Source of the DNA: Rhipidocladum racemiflorum
Lineage: Eukaryota > Streptophyta > Magnoliopsida > Poales > Poaceae
DNA length: 64,000 nucleotides
Assembly: GCA_036346355.1 (NCBI GenBank)
Contig: CM070577.1
Coordinates: forward strand, 76,964,509-77,028,508
Direction: 5' to 3'
Shown: piece after piece, positions 22,566 through 34,408 of the stretch
Position numbering within the stretch: position 1 is the first letter of the stretch
How the letters are laid out: every line of letters begins with the position of its first letter
Program-made: the position numbers and the translations under genes
Notes under the pieces: generated by a model
Told to the model about the DNA's origin: nothing
What the model saw: only the letters and a program-made list of their open reading frames with translations
The model's database searches: none

Positions 22566-22850
22566 CTACGGTGGTGGGGGGCAGGAGGTGGAGGGGGGGG
22601 TTCCCAGCAGCTCCGGGAGGGCGGCGCCGTCAGAGGGGTGTTCCCAGGAGCTTGTGGCGGCGGCGGCGGAGGGGGAGCTCCAGGAGGGCGGCGTCGTCGG
22701 AGGGGGGAGTTCCCGGGAGGGCTTCCGGCGTCGGATGACCTCGGGAGGGCGATCGTCGGAGGCGAGGAGGACAGCAGTGCGCGCGGGAGGAGGAAATTGG
22801 AGAATTCGGGCGGGAGGAGCAGGAAAGTGGGGAAGAGGAGGCAACGGGTG
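22566..22850 (-). pseudogene. Probable first exon of the second CACTA gene, proline-rich
   Basis: Directly after a TATA box on the minus strand lies a frame starting MPPLPHFPAPPARILQFPPP with a strongly GC-rich, proline/serine-rich composition (22844-22566). Such leader exons just inside the subterminal repeats are common in grass CACTA elements. A start codon choice and splicing to the next exon could not be verified, and the composition alone could produce the open frame. Confidence 0.45.
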
Positions 22851-22860
22851 GGTTTATAGG
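22851..22860 (-). promoter_or_regulatory. TATA box of the second CACTA gene
   Basis: CCTATAAACC on the minus strand sits between the subterminal-type repeat block and the probable first exon, a sensible distance for transcription running leftward into that exon. Confidence 0.55.
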
Positions 22861-23135
22861 TGTACCATCAATCCCGGTTGGTGTCTTCAACCGAGACTGA
22901 TATCTACATCAGTACCGGTTGGATATAGCAACCGAGACTGATGATTCACTATCAGTATCGGTTGGTGTCTTCAACCGGGATTGAATCCATGCGGAAGCCC
23001 TAGGCACTATCAGTACCGGTTGGTGTATCCAACCGGTACTAATGTGAAGAATCAGTCATGGTTGAATACACCAACTGGTACTGATTAGATCACATCAGTA
23101 CCGGTTAGTTACACCAACCGGTACTGATTAAAATT
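22861..23135 (-). repeat. Internal block of CACTA subterminal-type repeats
   Basis: Alternating CAGTACCGGTTGG and CAACCGGTACTGA motifs, the same type as at 13513-13770, lie between the TnpD gene and the second gene. No CACTA terminus closes the block on the right (23136-23716 checked by eye). Confidence 0.75.
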
Positions 23136-23171
23136 ATGTTCCAACAATCTAATATAAAATAAAATGATAGA

Positions 23172-23533
23172 AAATTCAATTATTGCTTCTTTGCTTAATA
23201 AAAAACAATAAATTATACTTATTCCACAGTAAAATGATTTTAAAAAAATAAAATAAGATTACTAGTCATTTATAAATTCCTTTTATAGTTTCTACAATTC
23301 AACAATAATATTGAAAATTTATATATTCTTTAGAATATTATTTTATAAACTTCTAATATAAATTAAAATTATAAAAAATTATAAGAAATAATGTAATTTT
23401 TGCACTCTTATAATTCCAATGCAAATTTTCACCTTGTTACATAAATTCAATTATTGCTTCTTTGCTTAATAAAAAATAATAAATCATTATTATTCCACAC
23501 TAAAATGATTTTTAAAAAATAAAATAAGGTTAT
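23172..23533 (+). repeat. Direct repeat pair of about 91 bp
   Basis: Copies at 23172-23263 and 23443-23533 share AATTCAATTATTGCTTCTTT, then TTGCTTAATAAAAAA and ATTCCACA, with few differences. The 180 bp between them is AT-rich and non-coding. Confidence 0.75.
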
Positions 23534-23715
23534 TAATACACAACTAGTATGTTAGTAGTCTATTACACCAAAATAAAGCAAAGTGATCCATCCACAGTAG
23601 ACAATTTAGTAGCATGGGAACACAATAGACAAGATTTAACATGAAAAAAGAAAACTAAGCATCCATCAGTGATAAACTATAACTTCTAAAAAGGGACTAT
23701 ACAACACGGTTGGAC

Positions 23716-25472
23716 TTATTTGCTAACATACTTTGTTTTTACAAGCGATCCTTCATTATGATCGCGACGTACATATGGAGATTCCTTTGTATCATTCAGG
23801 ACACTAATGTCTACGTCCACCGTGAAAGGAGACAGCTCGTCGAACTGATTATACTCTTCTTCATCCGTGACGCCCTCACCTCCGACAATCCTTCTTTTAC
23901 CTGAAAGAACCACGTGGCACCTTGGTTGATCGCTACTGCTACTCTTCTCCTTCTGCTTTATGTTTTCGGTAGACTTGTCATTCTGCCTCTTCCTTTTAGT
24001 AGGCTTGTCCTTCTGCTTTTTCGGTTTGCTGTCCATGTCCATCACATAGAATACCTATGTCACATCATTAGCGAGTACGAATGGTTCGTCCCTATAGGCC
24101 ACTTGGTTGAGGTCCACAGTTGTCATACTGTACTCATCGATCTCCATGGCTGTCAGTTTGACCCATTGGAACCGAAATAGAGGGACTTTTAAAGGTCCAT
24201 ACTCGAGCTCCCAGATCTCCTCTATGAAACCGTAGTAGATGTCCATCTTTCCATTTTTGTCTAAGGCATCTATATGGACACCGCTGTTTTGGTTGGTGCT
24301 CTTGCTATCCTAGGCTGTCGTGTAAAATGTGTACCCATTTATCTCATACCCTTGGAATGATACGATTGTTGTGGACAGTCCTCGAACCAAGAGTTTCAAT
24401 TGTTCATCATTTGTCTGGTTGCCAACAGTTGCTTTTGTAACCAACCACCAAAATGATCCATTTGCTCGACTGCTATCCACTTATCTGACTTCTCTGGGTA
24501 TTGGGTGCGTAGACTCATCTCGTGATCATAGATATACGGAGCCACTACAGTTGCTTGTTTCAATACTGTGAAATGTGCTTGTTTAAATGAAAGTAGATCG
24601 TCGCTATATGATTCTTTTCTCCCTAAAGTCCCTTTTCCCTGTAGCCTCCCCTTATGGTGTGATATAGGGATGCCAATCGGATTAAGATCATCAATGTAAT
24701 TAACACAAAACTCGATCACCTCCTCTGTGCCAACACCCTGCGCAATGCAGCCTTCTGGGCGAGACCGGTTACGAACATACTTCTTTAGGATGCCCATGTA
24801 CCTCTCGAAAGGGAACATATTGTGGAGGAACACGGGTCCGAGAATTTCTATCTCTTTAACAATGTGGACCATGAGATGGACCATAATATCAAAGAATGAT
24901 GGAGGGAAGATCATCTCAAGGCTAACCAGACTATTGACCATGTTATCATGCAGATTAGATACCTTATTAGGCTCGATGACCTTCTACGACACCGTGTTGA
25001 AAAACGAACACAACTTTATGATTGTCCCTCATACCCAGTCCAGCAGAATACCTCGCACCGCAACTGGGAGCAACTGTGTCATCAACACGTGACAATCATG
25101 GGATTTTATGTGTACGATTTTTTTCTCGTTTATGTTTATGAGTCTCCTTATGTTCGAGGAGTATCCAGAAGGGACCTTCACACTATTCAAGAACTTAACC
25201 ATGTTTTTTTCTCTTCCTTGCTCAGAGTGTAGCTCGCGGGGTGGAGGTAATGCTGTCCTTCTGCTCTCTTTTTCGAATGTAGGTCGTTCCTGATTCCTAG
25301 TAGCTATAGGTCCTTTCGTGCTTGAAGTGTATCTTTTGATTTGCCGTACATGTCTAGGAAGCCTAGCAGGTTCACATAGACATTCTTTGTGATATGCATG
25401 AAGTCCAGTGAGTGGCGGACCTCTAAGTGTTTCCAGTAAGGTAAGTCCCAAAATATTGACTTCTTCTTCCAA
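23716..25472 (-). pseudogene. CACTA transposase TnpD, C-terminal part (DUF4218/DUF4216-like)
   Basis: Minus-strand pieces: 25472-25029 (FLNSVKVPSGYSSNIRRLIN, KSHDCHVLMTQLLPVAVRGI), 24941-24396 (MVNSLVSLEMIFPPSFFDIM, HNMFPFERYMGILKKYVRNR, typical DUF4218), 24246-24055 (PLKVPLFRFQWVKL, DUF4216 type) and 24045-23716 (VVLSGKRRIVG, DEEEYNQFDE, the usual C-terminal tail). The pieces lie in order but in different frames, so indels or stops separate them. The protein would help recognise and cut CACTA ends. Confidence 0.8.
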
Positions 25473-25525
25473 ATGGTCTTCGTGTGACCTTGTTCCGTCG
25501 GGACAGGTTTGCTACCAGGACCTTT

Positions 25526-26499
25526 TCAAAATACTACTTTCAGATCCTTTACCAAAGAAAATACAAGCGCCCCACTGCGATGCAGGGGCTTCTTACGTTT
25601 CTCTTCTGTCCCATCAAAATTCTCATCCTTCCTCCTTAACGGGTCCTTCGTATGGAGGAACCTACGGTGGCCCATGTACACAACCTTTCGAGAGTTCTTT
25701 AGGTACTTGCTGTCCGTTTCCTCTAAGTAGTGGATGCATGCTTTATATCCTTTGATAGATAGGCCCAACAGGTTACCAAGTGCAGGCCAGTCGTTGATGG
25801 TTACGAATAGCAATGCACGTAAAATGAAGTGCTCTCTTTTGTACTCATCCCATACACGTACACCATCATTCCACAATGTTAGCATATCTTCAATCAACGG
25901 TTTGAGGTACACATCGATGTCGTTTCTAGGTTGCTTCGAGCCTTGGATAAGCAACGGCATCATAATGTACTTCCGCTTCATACACAGCCAAGGAGGAAGG
26001 TTGTAGATACATAGAGTCGCAGGCCAAGTGCTGTGACTGCTGCTCATCTCGCCGTACAGGTTGATCCCATCCGTACACAACCCAAACCTTATGTTCCTTG
26101 CACCCTCAGCAAAGTTCGGGTATGTTCTATCGACTTTCCTCCATAGGGAGACATCAGCAAGGTGCCTTAGCCTTCCGTCGTCCTTATGGTTTTCTTTGTG
26201 CCAGCGCATCATCTTGGCATGCGCTTTGTTCACAAATAAACGCTTCAACCGGGGGATTATAGGGAAATACCACACCACCTTAGCAGGGGGGCTCTTCTTA
26301 TGCTGCCCCTCTACCTCACCTAGGTCATCACGCCTGGTCTTATACCGCGAAGTTTTGCACACCGAACAAGCTTCCAAATACTCATATTGATTGCGATAAA
26401 GGATACAATCGTTACGACATGCATGTATCATCTGTACCTCCAACCCCAAAGGGTAGACAACTTGTTTGGCATCGTACATAGTTTCGGGCAGTGTGTTCC
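25526..26499 (-). pseudogene. CACTA transposase TnpD, core (Transposase_21), N-terminus cut off
   Basis: The longest CACTA frame here. It contains FGLCTDGINLYGEMSSSHST, NLPPWLCMKRKYIMMPLLIQ, PRNDIDVYLKPLIEDML, VRVWDEYKREHF and LFVTINDWPALGNLLG, the core of Transposase_21 (PF02992), with the acidic residues of TDG and NDID as candidate catalytic positions. The coding sequence stops at 26499 because an LTR begins at 26500 (TGTAACACC), preceded by GTTCC. The missing N-terminal part is not elsewhere in the window. Downstream the frame is lost near 25526. Confidence 0.85.
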
Positions 26500-26730
26500 T
26501 GTAACACCCCGGCACCTAGCATTCCGCGAATGTCACCACAAAGGATACTAGCAGCAACCAAATCACATATTTAACAATAAATTACAGCAACTACGTTAGT
26601 AGCTTAAACAAAATTTCGGCAGCATGTACTTTGTTTTTTCATGGTTTGAAGCATCAGTAATAACCTCATAACACAATATCACAATAGAGGACATCTATAA
26701 CATAAATAACAGGGATTTCAACAACAGTTC
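26500..26730 (-). mobile_element. LARD-family LTR, 3' end of element X (minus strand)
   Basis: Starts TGTAACACCCCGG on the plus strand, i.e. the 3' LTR end of a minus-strand element inserted into TnpD. It contains the hairpin zone near 26620 and is cut after 231 bp by LTR A. Its other end is probably the fragment 38269-38636, which joins an internal region with a polypurine tract. Confidence 0.7.
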
Positions 26731-28215
26731 TGTGACACTTCGAAATAACGGTATAAGACTTTTCGAGGTCGGCATTAAGGTACGACTTTGGTACCATGTT
26801 TTTGGGCTTTTCCTGGGAGTTTGAGCCTTTCCAGGGAAGAATTTGGTCCTTTCGGGGGAGTTTGGGCCTTGGGGGACCTAACTCGGGCCTTGGGGGACCT
26901 TTGTGGGCCGAAGGTGGGGAAGAATTGGGCCGTGTGGTGGTGTTTTTGGGCAGCAAGCCTGCTGCCCTGCCCCCTCCTTGCGTCACACCCCCTCCCACCA
27001 AACCCTAGCCGCCCCCTCCACCCTTGCGCCTCCCCTAGCCACCATCCTTCCCTCCCCTAGTAGCCCCGCGACGTCCTCCCCGTGGTGTTTGTCGTTTTCC
27101 CGCTCGGTGGATCACCGGATTCGGGAATCTTCGGTGAATCGCGGCTGTTCGGAAGGAAGGAGCGGCCGGAAGGAAGGGAGGTTCCGTCGTCATTTGGTTA
27201 TTCCTGAAGAGGTAACGAATTGTGGCCTTCTTGGGGTAATCTAGGTGCTGCTAGATGGGGAATTCTATGCCCTAGATCCATGTTTAGGTTCTGTGATTAG
27301 AAGGGTTTAGATTGATTTCATCTCCGTCCTGCGTTCTATCCTCGGACAGATTGGGTCATCGGCATTCAGTCGCGAATTTGGCAATTTTAGATGTGTTTTC
27401 TGATCGACCAGATGTTACAGAAGTTGTAGATAATTTAATTAACTTTCAGTGGGTACTAAGAACGCGAAATTCCGGTCAGCCGTTTAAAAGTTATGGCTGT
27501 TTTACCGAACGCTGTCAAAACTGTGACGTGATTGGGACAGATCGTGTTGATCTGTAGTTTAGACAATTTTAGAGACCGATTAAGTCTTCGAGAATACTTA
27601 GAAAAAGCTAGGAAATGTCCTAAGCTTCGAGAAAATGTACTCTTTTACTCGATTTGGAGCTTAGAACTCAAGTTCTGCTAGTTGGAAGCCCGCTGTCCCG
27701 GCGGGATAGATTCTTTGTTTTCAGGTTTTGGGAGAGGTTTGCGAAGTCGGGGTAGATGAACGTTCGTGTACTGTTTTGTGGGCAAGATTTGAGCGTGTTG
27801 TACCTATGTGCAGGTGGTGTGACCCCGGGAGTGCCCTCAACCTCTCGCCACTCCATCGCTCGCGGTTGAAGGCAAGTGTATTGGGATGGGTTTAGGTGTT
27901 GTATGATTGTGTTAACTTGCCATGATTGATATTTGCCTATGATATGATGAATATGGTTACATATTGATTATGAGTTATTGTATTAAATGTATATGCAAGT
28001 TTATATATGTTCATGTCACATGTGCATTCATAATGGAAGAGGCGTCTCATTCTGATGCGGGCCTCTGTGTTCACACGTAGTGAACACGAAAGACCTACCT
28101 CGTAGTCTCATCCACGGTTGTGTATGGGAGTGAGTCAGTAAGAGTAGGCATTCTCCATCTACGGGATGGAAGGGGAAAGAGGGTGCATGCCGACGGGTGT
28201 GAACTCGGCAATACT
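26731..28215 (+). mobile_element. LARD-family LTR A, 5' part
   Basis: Begins TGTGACACTTCG. Shared landmarks in order: GGCCTT/GGGGGA-rich start, CCCTCC-rich block, a TTTTACCGAACG phrase, GCTGTCCCGGCGGGAC and a CACCTGC-like phrase before GTGACCCCGGGAGTGCCCTC. It is interrupted at 28215 by LTR B and continues at 30446. Open frames inside are compositional. Confidence 0.75.
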
Positions 28216-30445
28216 TGTGACACCACGGAGTGTCTTATCCTTATTTATTGAGCATGATGAGGCCAAAAACACTATGAGATGTGGAATTAAGGTTAAAACC
28301 ATAGGGTATGGAGGTTTTGGGCCTTTCCGGGGAGTTTTGGGCCTAGGGGAAAGGGTTGTGGGCTTTGGTGGGATGGAGTATGAGTCCATTTAGGACTAGG
28401 AGACTTGTGTGGGCTGGTAAAAGGACCTCCCCCCTGCCCTCATTGCGCCCCCACCCTCTTGTGCGCCCCCACCTCTCCCTTATGCCCTAGCCCCCACCTC
28501 CTCTCCTCCTCCTTGTGGCCGTGCGCCCCTCCCCTTGCCCCCATTGCTCCCCACCTCTCCACCACATCTCCTCCACCCCTTGCTGCACTAGGGTAGCCTC
28601 CCCACCCCTGCACCTCGAGGATCCATCCATTGGAAGCGAGGAGCGAGGAGCGAACCGGGAGGAGATCCATTCAGTTTTCGTGCGTTGGGCAAAGGTATGG
28701 CCATGGGAATCCTTGGGGTTGGGCTAGGTACTGTTATAAGGATGATTATCAAGTTTTTAGATCAATTGGTGGTTCTGGATTTGATTAGATTAGATGGATT
28801 CTTGAGTTGGTCACGTTCTCTATTTCGGACAGCATGAGCAGTCGACCTAGGGTTCAGTTTTTCGCCAATTTAGATTCGGAATTTGGTCATACGGATGTTG
28901 AAGAAGTTGTAGGTAATTTCAATACCTTTCAGTGGGTATAAAGAACATTAAATTCTGCCCAGCCGTTTGAAAGTTATGCTTGTTTTACCGAACGTATTAA
29001 AATCTGTGACATGATTGGAACAGATCACGGTATTTTGTAGATTAAACAACTTTAGAGTCCGAATCAGTCTTTCCATATACTTAGAAAAAGTTAGGAAATT
29101 TCCTAAGCTACGCGAGGATGTACTCGTTTAATTGAATCGGAGTCCCAGAACTCAAGTTGTGACTTTTGGAAGGCTGCTGTCCCGACGGGACATAACCTCT
29201 GTTTTTGGGTTTTTGCGAGTAGTTGGCAATGTCGGGGTAGAAGAGGGTTTGCGTACTGTTTTGTGGGCATGATTGTGAATGTGTGGTCCCTATGTGCAGG
29301 TGGTTTGACCTTGGGAGTGCCTTCTACTTCTCGCCAATCCGTCGCCCGTGGTTGAGGCAAGTGTATTATAATGGATAGCGATTGTAGGTTGTTTGATTGA
29401 TTGAGATTGAAGTTTGAATTTATGATATGTTCACATGCTATGCTTTAATGTTTGCCATTGATATGATGAATATGTTTATTATGTGATGATGCCATGTATT
29501 AATGTACAAGTTATCCATGATGATGCCATGTGTTAATGTACGAGTTAATTATGATGTTGGCATAACTTCATACATGGCATGATTACATGGCCCGGGCGGT
29601 GAGAAAGTCATAACTAGTCCGGGAAGGTCGGTGAGAAAGTTATGACTATTCCGGAGAGCCAATGAGTAAGTCCTACATCGTGATTACATTCACCGCGGTG
29701 AACGGAAGCGAGGAGTAGGCACCCTCCATCTTCGGGATGGAAGGGGGGAAAAGGGTGCACACCGACGGGTGTGTACTCAACCATACCGGTATGAGTTTCC
29801 AGGAGGTATGTGCATCGCATTGCATTACATTGCATTGCATTATATGAGGATGATTTATGATGATGTCAATGATATGCTTACACTATGAATATGAGATGTG
29901 TATGATGTTGTATGTGAAAAGTGGTGATGAAGGTATTGGAATGTGTTTCCTTGTTCCATTGCAATATACTTGCTGAGTGATGAACTCACGCTTGTGTTTA
30001 TGTTGTTTTTCTTAGGTACCATGAAACCGGCATGCAGGAAAACGGGGTTAGTTACACATCTACACGTAGCTCCACATAAATTAGACAATGTTACCATTTG
30101 TAGTCATGATAATGAAAGTATTGCCATGAAACTTGGAGAATTGCTTAACTGTGTGCTCGGTCTTACTATTTGATTCGTTTAGCTCATGAAGTGGTTGAAT
30201 GCTTTATCCTGGACTTATATTGTTGCTATGTCACATGTTATTGCTGTTTTAGATGCTTTCCATTATGATATAACTTGTGATACTTTGTTGTTGCTCCGAA
30301 TCATGGAAAAACAAAGGAGATGCTGCCGAAATCTCGGGTTTTAGCATTTACTCCTTTGCTGTAATTTACCTTAATTCATGGTATTTAGATGTTGTCTAGC
30401 TTATGTTTGGTAGCATTCAAGCATATTAAATGCTGGGGTGTTACA
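28216..30445 (+). mobile_element. LARD-family solo LTR B, 2230 bp
   Basis: Starts TGTGACACCACGG, ends GGGGTGTTACA, with a perfect 5-bp duplication ATACT at 28211-28215 and 30446-30450. It is complete and has no internal sequence, so it is a solo LTR inserted into LTR A. It contains a short hairpin, CAAAGGAG (30312-30319) with CTCCTTTG (30351-30358), near the 3' end. Confidence 0.92.
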
Positions 30446-30627
30446 ATACTGGTATGTGCTTCGAGGAGACATGTGCATTGCATGTTTGATGATGATAATG
30501 AGATGCATACAATGTAATTATGAAATGACTATGATGTTGAATATGATGTTAATGAGATGAATTCAATGTGGATATGACATGCTAATGATGTTGAATATGA
30601 GGCATAGTGTTAATGATAGCGAGACTA
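30446..30627 (+). mobile_element. LARD-family LTR A, continuation, 3' end lost
   Basis: Resumes after LTR B with GGTATGTGCTTCGAGGAG, matching the region after the insertion point in B and D. It stops without the GGGGTGTTACA end and passes directly into inverted LTR C. Confidence 0.65.
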
Positions 30628-32018
30628 TTTTTCCATGATTTGAAGCAATAGCAATATCATGGCAAGATATATCAATATTAAGGACATCTAAAACAGCAAT
30701 AACAATCGCTATAGCAACATCTTAGGACTAAAATTCTGAATCCAACCAATCCACAAACTATAACATAGCAAATGATGAAATCAAGCACACAATCAAACCA
30801 TACTCCAAGTTTCATCGCACTAATCTTATTATCATAACTCCAAATGATTAAACAACTTCCTAATGTGTGGGGCTAGGTGAAGAAGTGTAGCTAAACCCCT
30901 TTCCCGCATGCCGGTTGCAAGGTACCTAAAACATCATAAAACACAAGCGTGAGTTCATCACACAAGTATATTGCAATGGAACAAAGAGAAACAGCTTTCA
31001 ATGCTAACATCATTACATCTCATACTTAACATCATAATCAAGGCATAATCTCATATTCATCATCATAACCATGTCATAATCTCATTGTACACATATCATC
31101 AACATCAACATATATGCAATGCAAGGCACATGTCTCCTCGAAGCACATACCGGTATTGCCGAGTGCACACCCGTCGGCGTGCACCCTCTTTCCCCTTCCA
31201 TCCCGTAGATGGAGGGTGCCTACTCTTACTGACTCGCTCCCATACACAACCGTGGATGGTACTACGAGGTAGGTATTTCGTGTTCACTACGTGTGAACAC
31301 AGAGGCCCGCATCAGAATGGGACGCCTCTTCCATTATGAATGCACATATGACATGAACATGTATCATCTCGCATAAACATTTAATACAATGAATTCATAA
31401 CCAATATATAAAACAATGTTCATCATATCATAGGAAAACATCAATCATCGCAAGTTAGCATATCATGTAATCATATTGCACTAAAGCAAGTCTAGCAATC
31501 ATACAACCCAAACCCATTCCAACACACTTGCCTTTAACCGTGGGCGACGGATTGGCGAGAGGTTGAGGGCACTCCCGGGGTCACACCACCTGCGCATAGG
31601 TACCACACACTCAAAACATGCCCACAAAATAGTACAGGAACGATCCTCTACCCCGACTTCGCAAACTACCCCCAAAACCCGAAAATAGAGAATCTGTCCC
31701 GACGGGACAGCGGGCTTCCAACTAGCATAACTCTAGTTCTACGACTCCAAATCAAGTAAACGGGTACATTTTGTTGAATCTTAGGAAATTTCTTAGCTTT
31801 TCCTAAGTATTGGGAAAAACTGATTCGGCCTCTAAAATTGACTAATCTACAGATCAACACAATCTATCCCAATCACGTCACAGTTTTTACAATGTTCGGT
31901 AAAACAGTCATAACTTTTAAATGACTTGATGGAATTAAGCGTTCTTGGTCTTCATTGAAAGTTTTTTCGATTATCTACAACTTTCTCAACATCCGGTCGA
32001 CCAAATTGCGAATCTAAA
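30628..32018 (-). mobile_element. LARD-family LTR C, minus strand, both ends lost
   Basis: The order of landmarks is the reverse complement of B and D: CCCGCATGCCGG, ACACAAGCGTGAGTTCATCA, CACACCCGTCGGCGTGCACC, GGGGTCACACCACCTGC and TCCCGACGGGAC. It begins next to the hairpin zone rather than at the LTR end, and is truncated at 32018. Confidence 0.75.
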
Positions 32019-32119
32019 TGTGACACTACGTTTTGGTGTGACATTACAAATTGCGAAATTAGAGAAGAAAATCTTACAGCTTGAGGTTTACTCGCGTTTT
32101 TTTGGGCCTTTTGAAGCGT
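32019..32119 (+). mobile_element. LTR 5'-end fragment (101 bp)
   Basis: Begins TGTGACACTACG like other members of the family but diverges afterwards. It is cut by LTR D at 32120. Confidence 0.45.
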
Positions 32120-34394
32120 TGTGACACCACGGAGTGTCGTAACCTTATTTAACGTGCATGATAAGGTTAATAACATTATGAGATGTGGAATTAAGGTTAA
32201 AACTATAGGATATGGAGGTTAATAGCTTTTTCGGGCCGTTTCTGGGGTTTTGGGCCTTCCCGGGGGAGTTTGGGCCTTGGTGGGCTTTGGTGGGATGGAG
32301 TAGGTCTCCGTAACGGACTAGGTTTGGGTGTGGGGGCTGGTAAAAGGGCTCCCCACCAGCCCTTGGGACGTCCACCCCTGCCCCATGCGCCCCTAACCCT
32401 AGCCGCCACCCTTCCTCCTCCCTCCACCTCCTAGCCGCCCCATCTCTTGCCCCCATGGCGCCCCCATTGCTCCCCATTGCACACCACCTCTCCTCCACCC
32501 CCCTTGCTGTCCTAGGGTGACCTCCCCACCCCTGCATCCTCATGGATCCATCCGAGGAGCGAGGAGCGAGGAGCGAGGAGCGAGGTGCGAGGTGCGAGAA
32601 GCGAGGAGCGAGGAGATCGATTGGAGTTTTCGTGCGTCGGGCAAAGGTATGATCATGGAGATCCTCGGGGATGAGCTAGGTACTGTTATTAGGGAGTTTA
32701 TCAAGTTTTTTGATCAATTGGAGGCGCTGGATTTGAGTAATTTGGGTTAGATCTAGATGCTGCCACGTTTCTGTTTTTCGGGCAGATTGAGCAGTCGAGC
32801 TAGGGTTCACGTTTTTGCCAATTTAGAATCCGAATCTTGTCATACGGATATTGAAGAAGTTGTAGATAATTTAATTATCTTTCCGTGGATATAAAGAAAG
32901 TTAAATTCCGCCCAGCCGTTTAAAAGTTATGACTGTTTTACCGAGCGTGTTAAAATCTGTGACGTAATTGGAACAGATCACGGTAATCTGTAGATTAGAC
33001 GACATTAGATTCCGAATCAGTATTTCCCTATACCTAGAGAAAGTTGGAAAATTTCCTAAGCTACGCGAGGATGTACTCGTTTAATTGATTCGGAGTCCCA
33101 GAACTCAAGTTATGCTTTTTGCAAGGCTGCTGTCCCGTCGGGACAGAACCTCTGTTTTTAGGTTTTGCGAGTAGTGGGCAATGTCGGGTTAGATGGGGTT
33201 TTGCGTACTGTTTTGTGGGCATGATTGTGAGTGTGTGATGCCTATGTGCAGGTGGTGTGACACCGGGAGTGCCCTCGACTTCCCACAAATCCGTCGCCTT
33301 GGTTGAGGCAAGTGTGTTGTAATGTATAGCGGATTGTAGGTTGCTTGTTGATATTGGATGAAAGATTGAATACTTGCTATGATCACTTGCCTTGCTTGCT
33401 GTTTTCCAATGATATATTGAGTATGATTATCATGATATGATGCTATGTGTCTATACTTATCATGATTCGATGCCATGTGTAATATTTGTCATGATGAGAT
33501 GCCATATGTTTATGTACATGTGAAATATGATAATTGGCATAGTTGCATGCATGACATGAGATGGGGCGAGGCGGTGAGAAAGTCATTAACTAATCCGGGA
33601 AAGGCCGGTGAGAAAGTTATGACTAGTCCGGAACGCCATTGAGTAAGACCTACATCGTGATTCCATTCACGTGGTGAATGGAAGCGAGGAGTAGGCACCC
33701 TCCATCTTCGGGATGGAAGGGGGGAGAGGGTGCACACCGACGGGTGTGTACTCAACCATACCGGTATGAGTTTCCAAGGAGATATGAGCATAACATTGCA
33801 TTGCAATACATATTTAATGATGATGATGTTGTTATGTGCTCAAGTATGAGATGTTATATGTGATGTAAGGTATTATTGTCTTGTAAATGATCTTGTTGTC
33901 CATTACATTATGCTTGCTGAGTTTTCGAACTCACGCTTGTGTTTTATGTTGTTTTTAGGTACTTTGAGATCGGCATGCGGGAAAAAGGGGTCTAGCTACA
34001 CTTCTACACGTAGCTCCACCATCATAGTCCATAATTAATCACTTGGAGACATGATATTAAGAGTTGTGCCATAAGCTTAATGTAGGGTTTAATTTAGCAT
34101 GCTTGTGATTCCTTATTTGCTTGGTTATAGCTTATGAAGTGGTTGAGCATGCTTTTATTGGCGTAATTTGATGATATACCCATTTATGTTGATGTTTTAT
34201 TTGTCGTGTGCTATGACATATCTTGCCATGATATTGATATTGTGTTAATTCATGTTAAAACAAAGGAGATGCTGCCGAAGTCTCGGTTTTTAGCATGTGC
34301 GCCTTTGCTGGAATTTATGTTTAATTGTGGTATTTAGATGTTGTTTAGCTTATGTTTGGTAGCATTCAGGCATATTACATGCCGGGGTGTTACA
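32120..34394 (+). mobile_element. LARD-family 5' LTR D, 2275 bp
   Basis: Complete LTR from TGTGACACCACGG to GGGGTGTTACA, followed by a primer-binding site. This is the only copy in the window with an attached 5' internal region, so it fixes the element's orientation and LTR length. No coding frame was found. The element's 3' LTR is missing. Confidence 0.88.
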
Positions 34395-34396
34395 GT

Positions 34397-34408
34397 TGGT
34401 ATCAGAGC
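34397..34408 (+). other. Primer-binding site of element D
   Basis: TGGTATCAGAGC, complementary to the 3' end of initiator-Met tRNA, lies two bases after the LTR end. Confidence 0.85.

Larger units (their letters stand above)
13513..26499 (-). mobile_element. Large CACTA element, minus strand, 5' end lost
   Basis: The 3' end on the minus strand is marked at 13513 by a degenerate terminus CACTGCTACGG. From right to left it carries a TnpD-type transposase (26499-23716), a promoter and repeat block (23135-22850), then a second gene with Transposase_24-like, DUF8039-like and Ulp1-like parts (to 13903), and subterminal repeats. Both genes run leftward, the usual CACTA order. A solo LTR interrupts the second gene and an LTR element cuts off TnpD at 26499. 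No right terminus is present in the window. The TnpD part could belong to a separate nested element. Confidence 0.8.
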
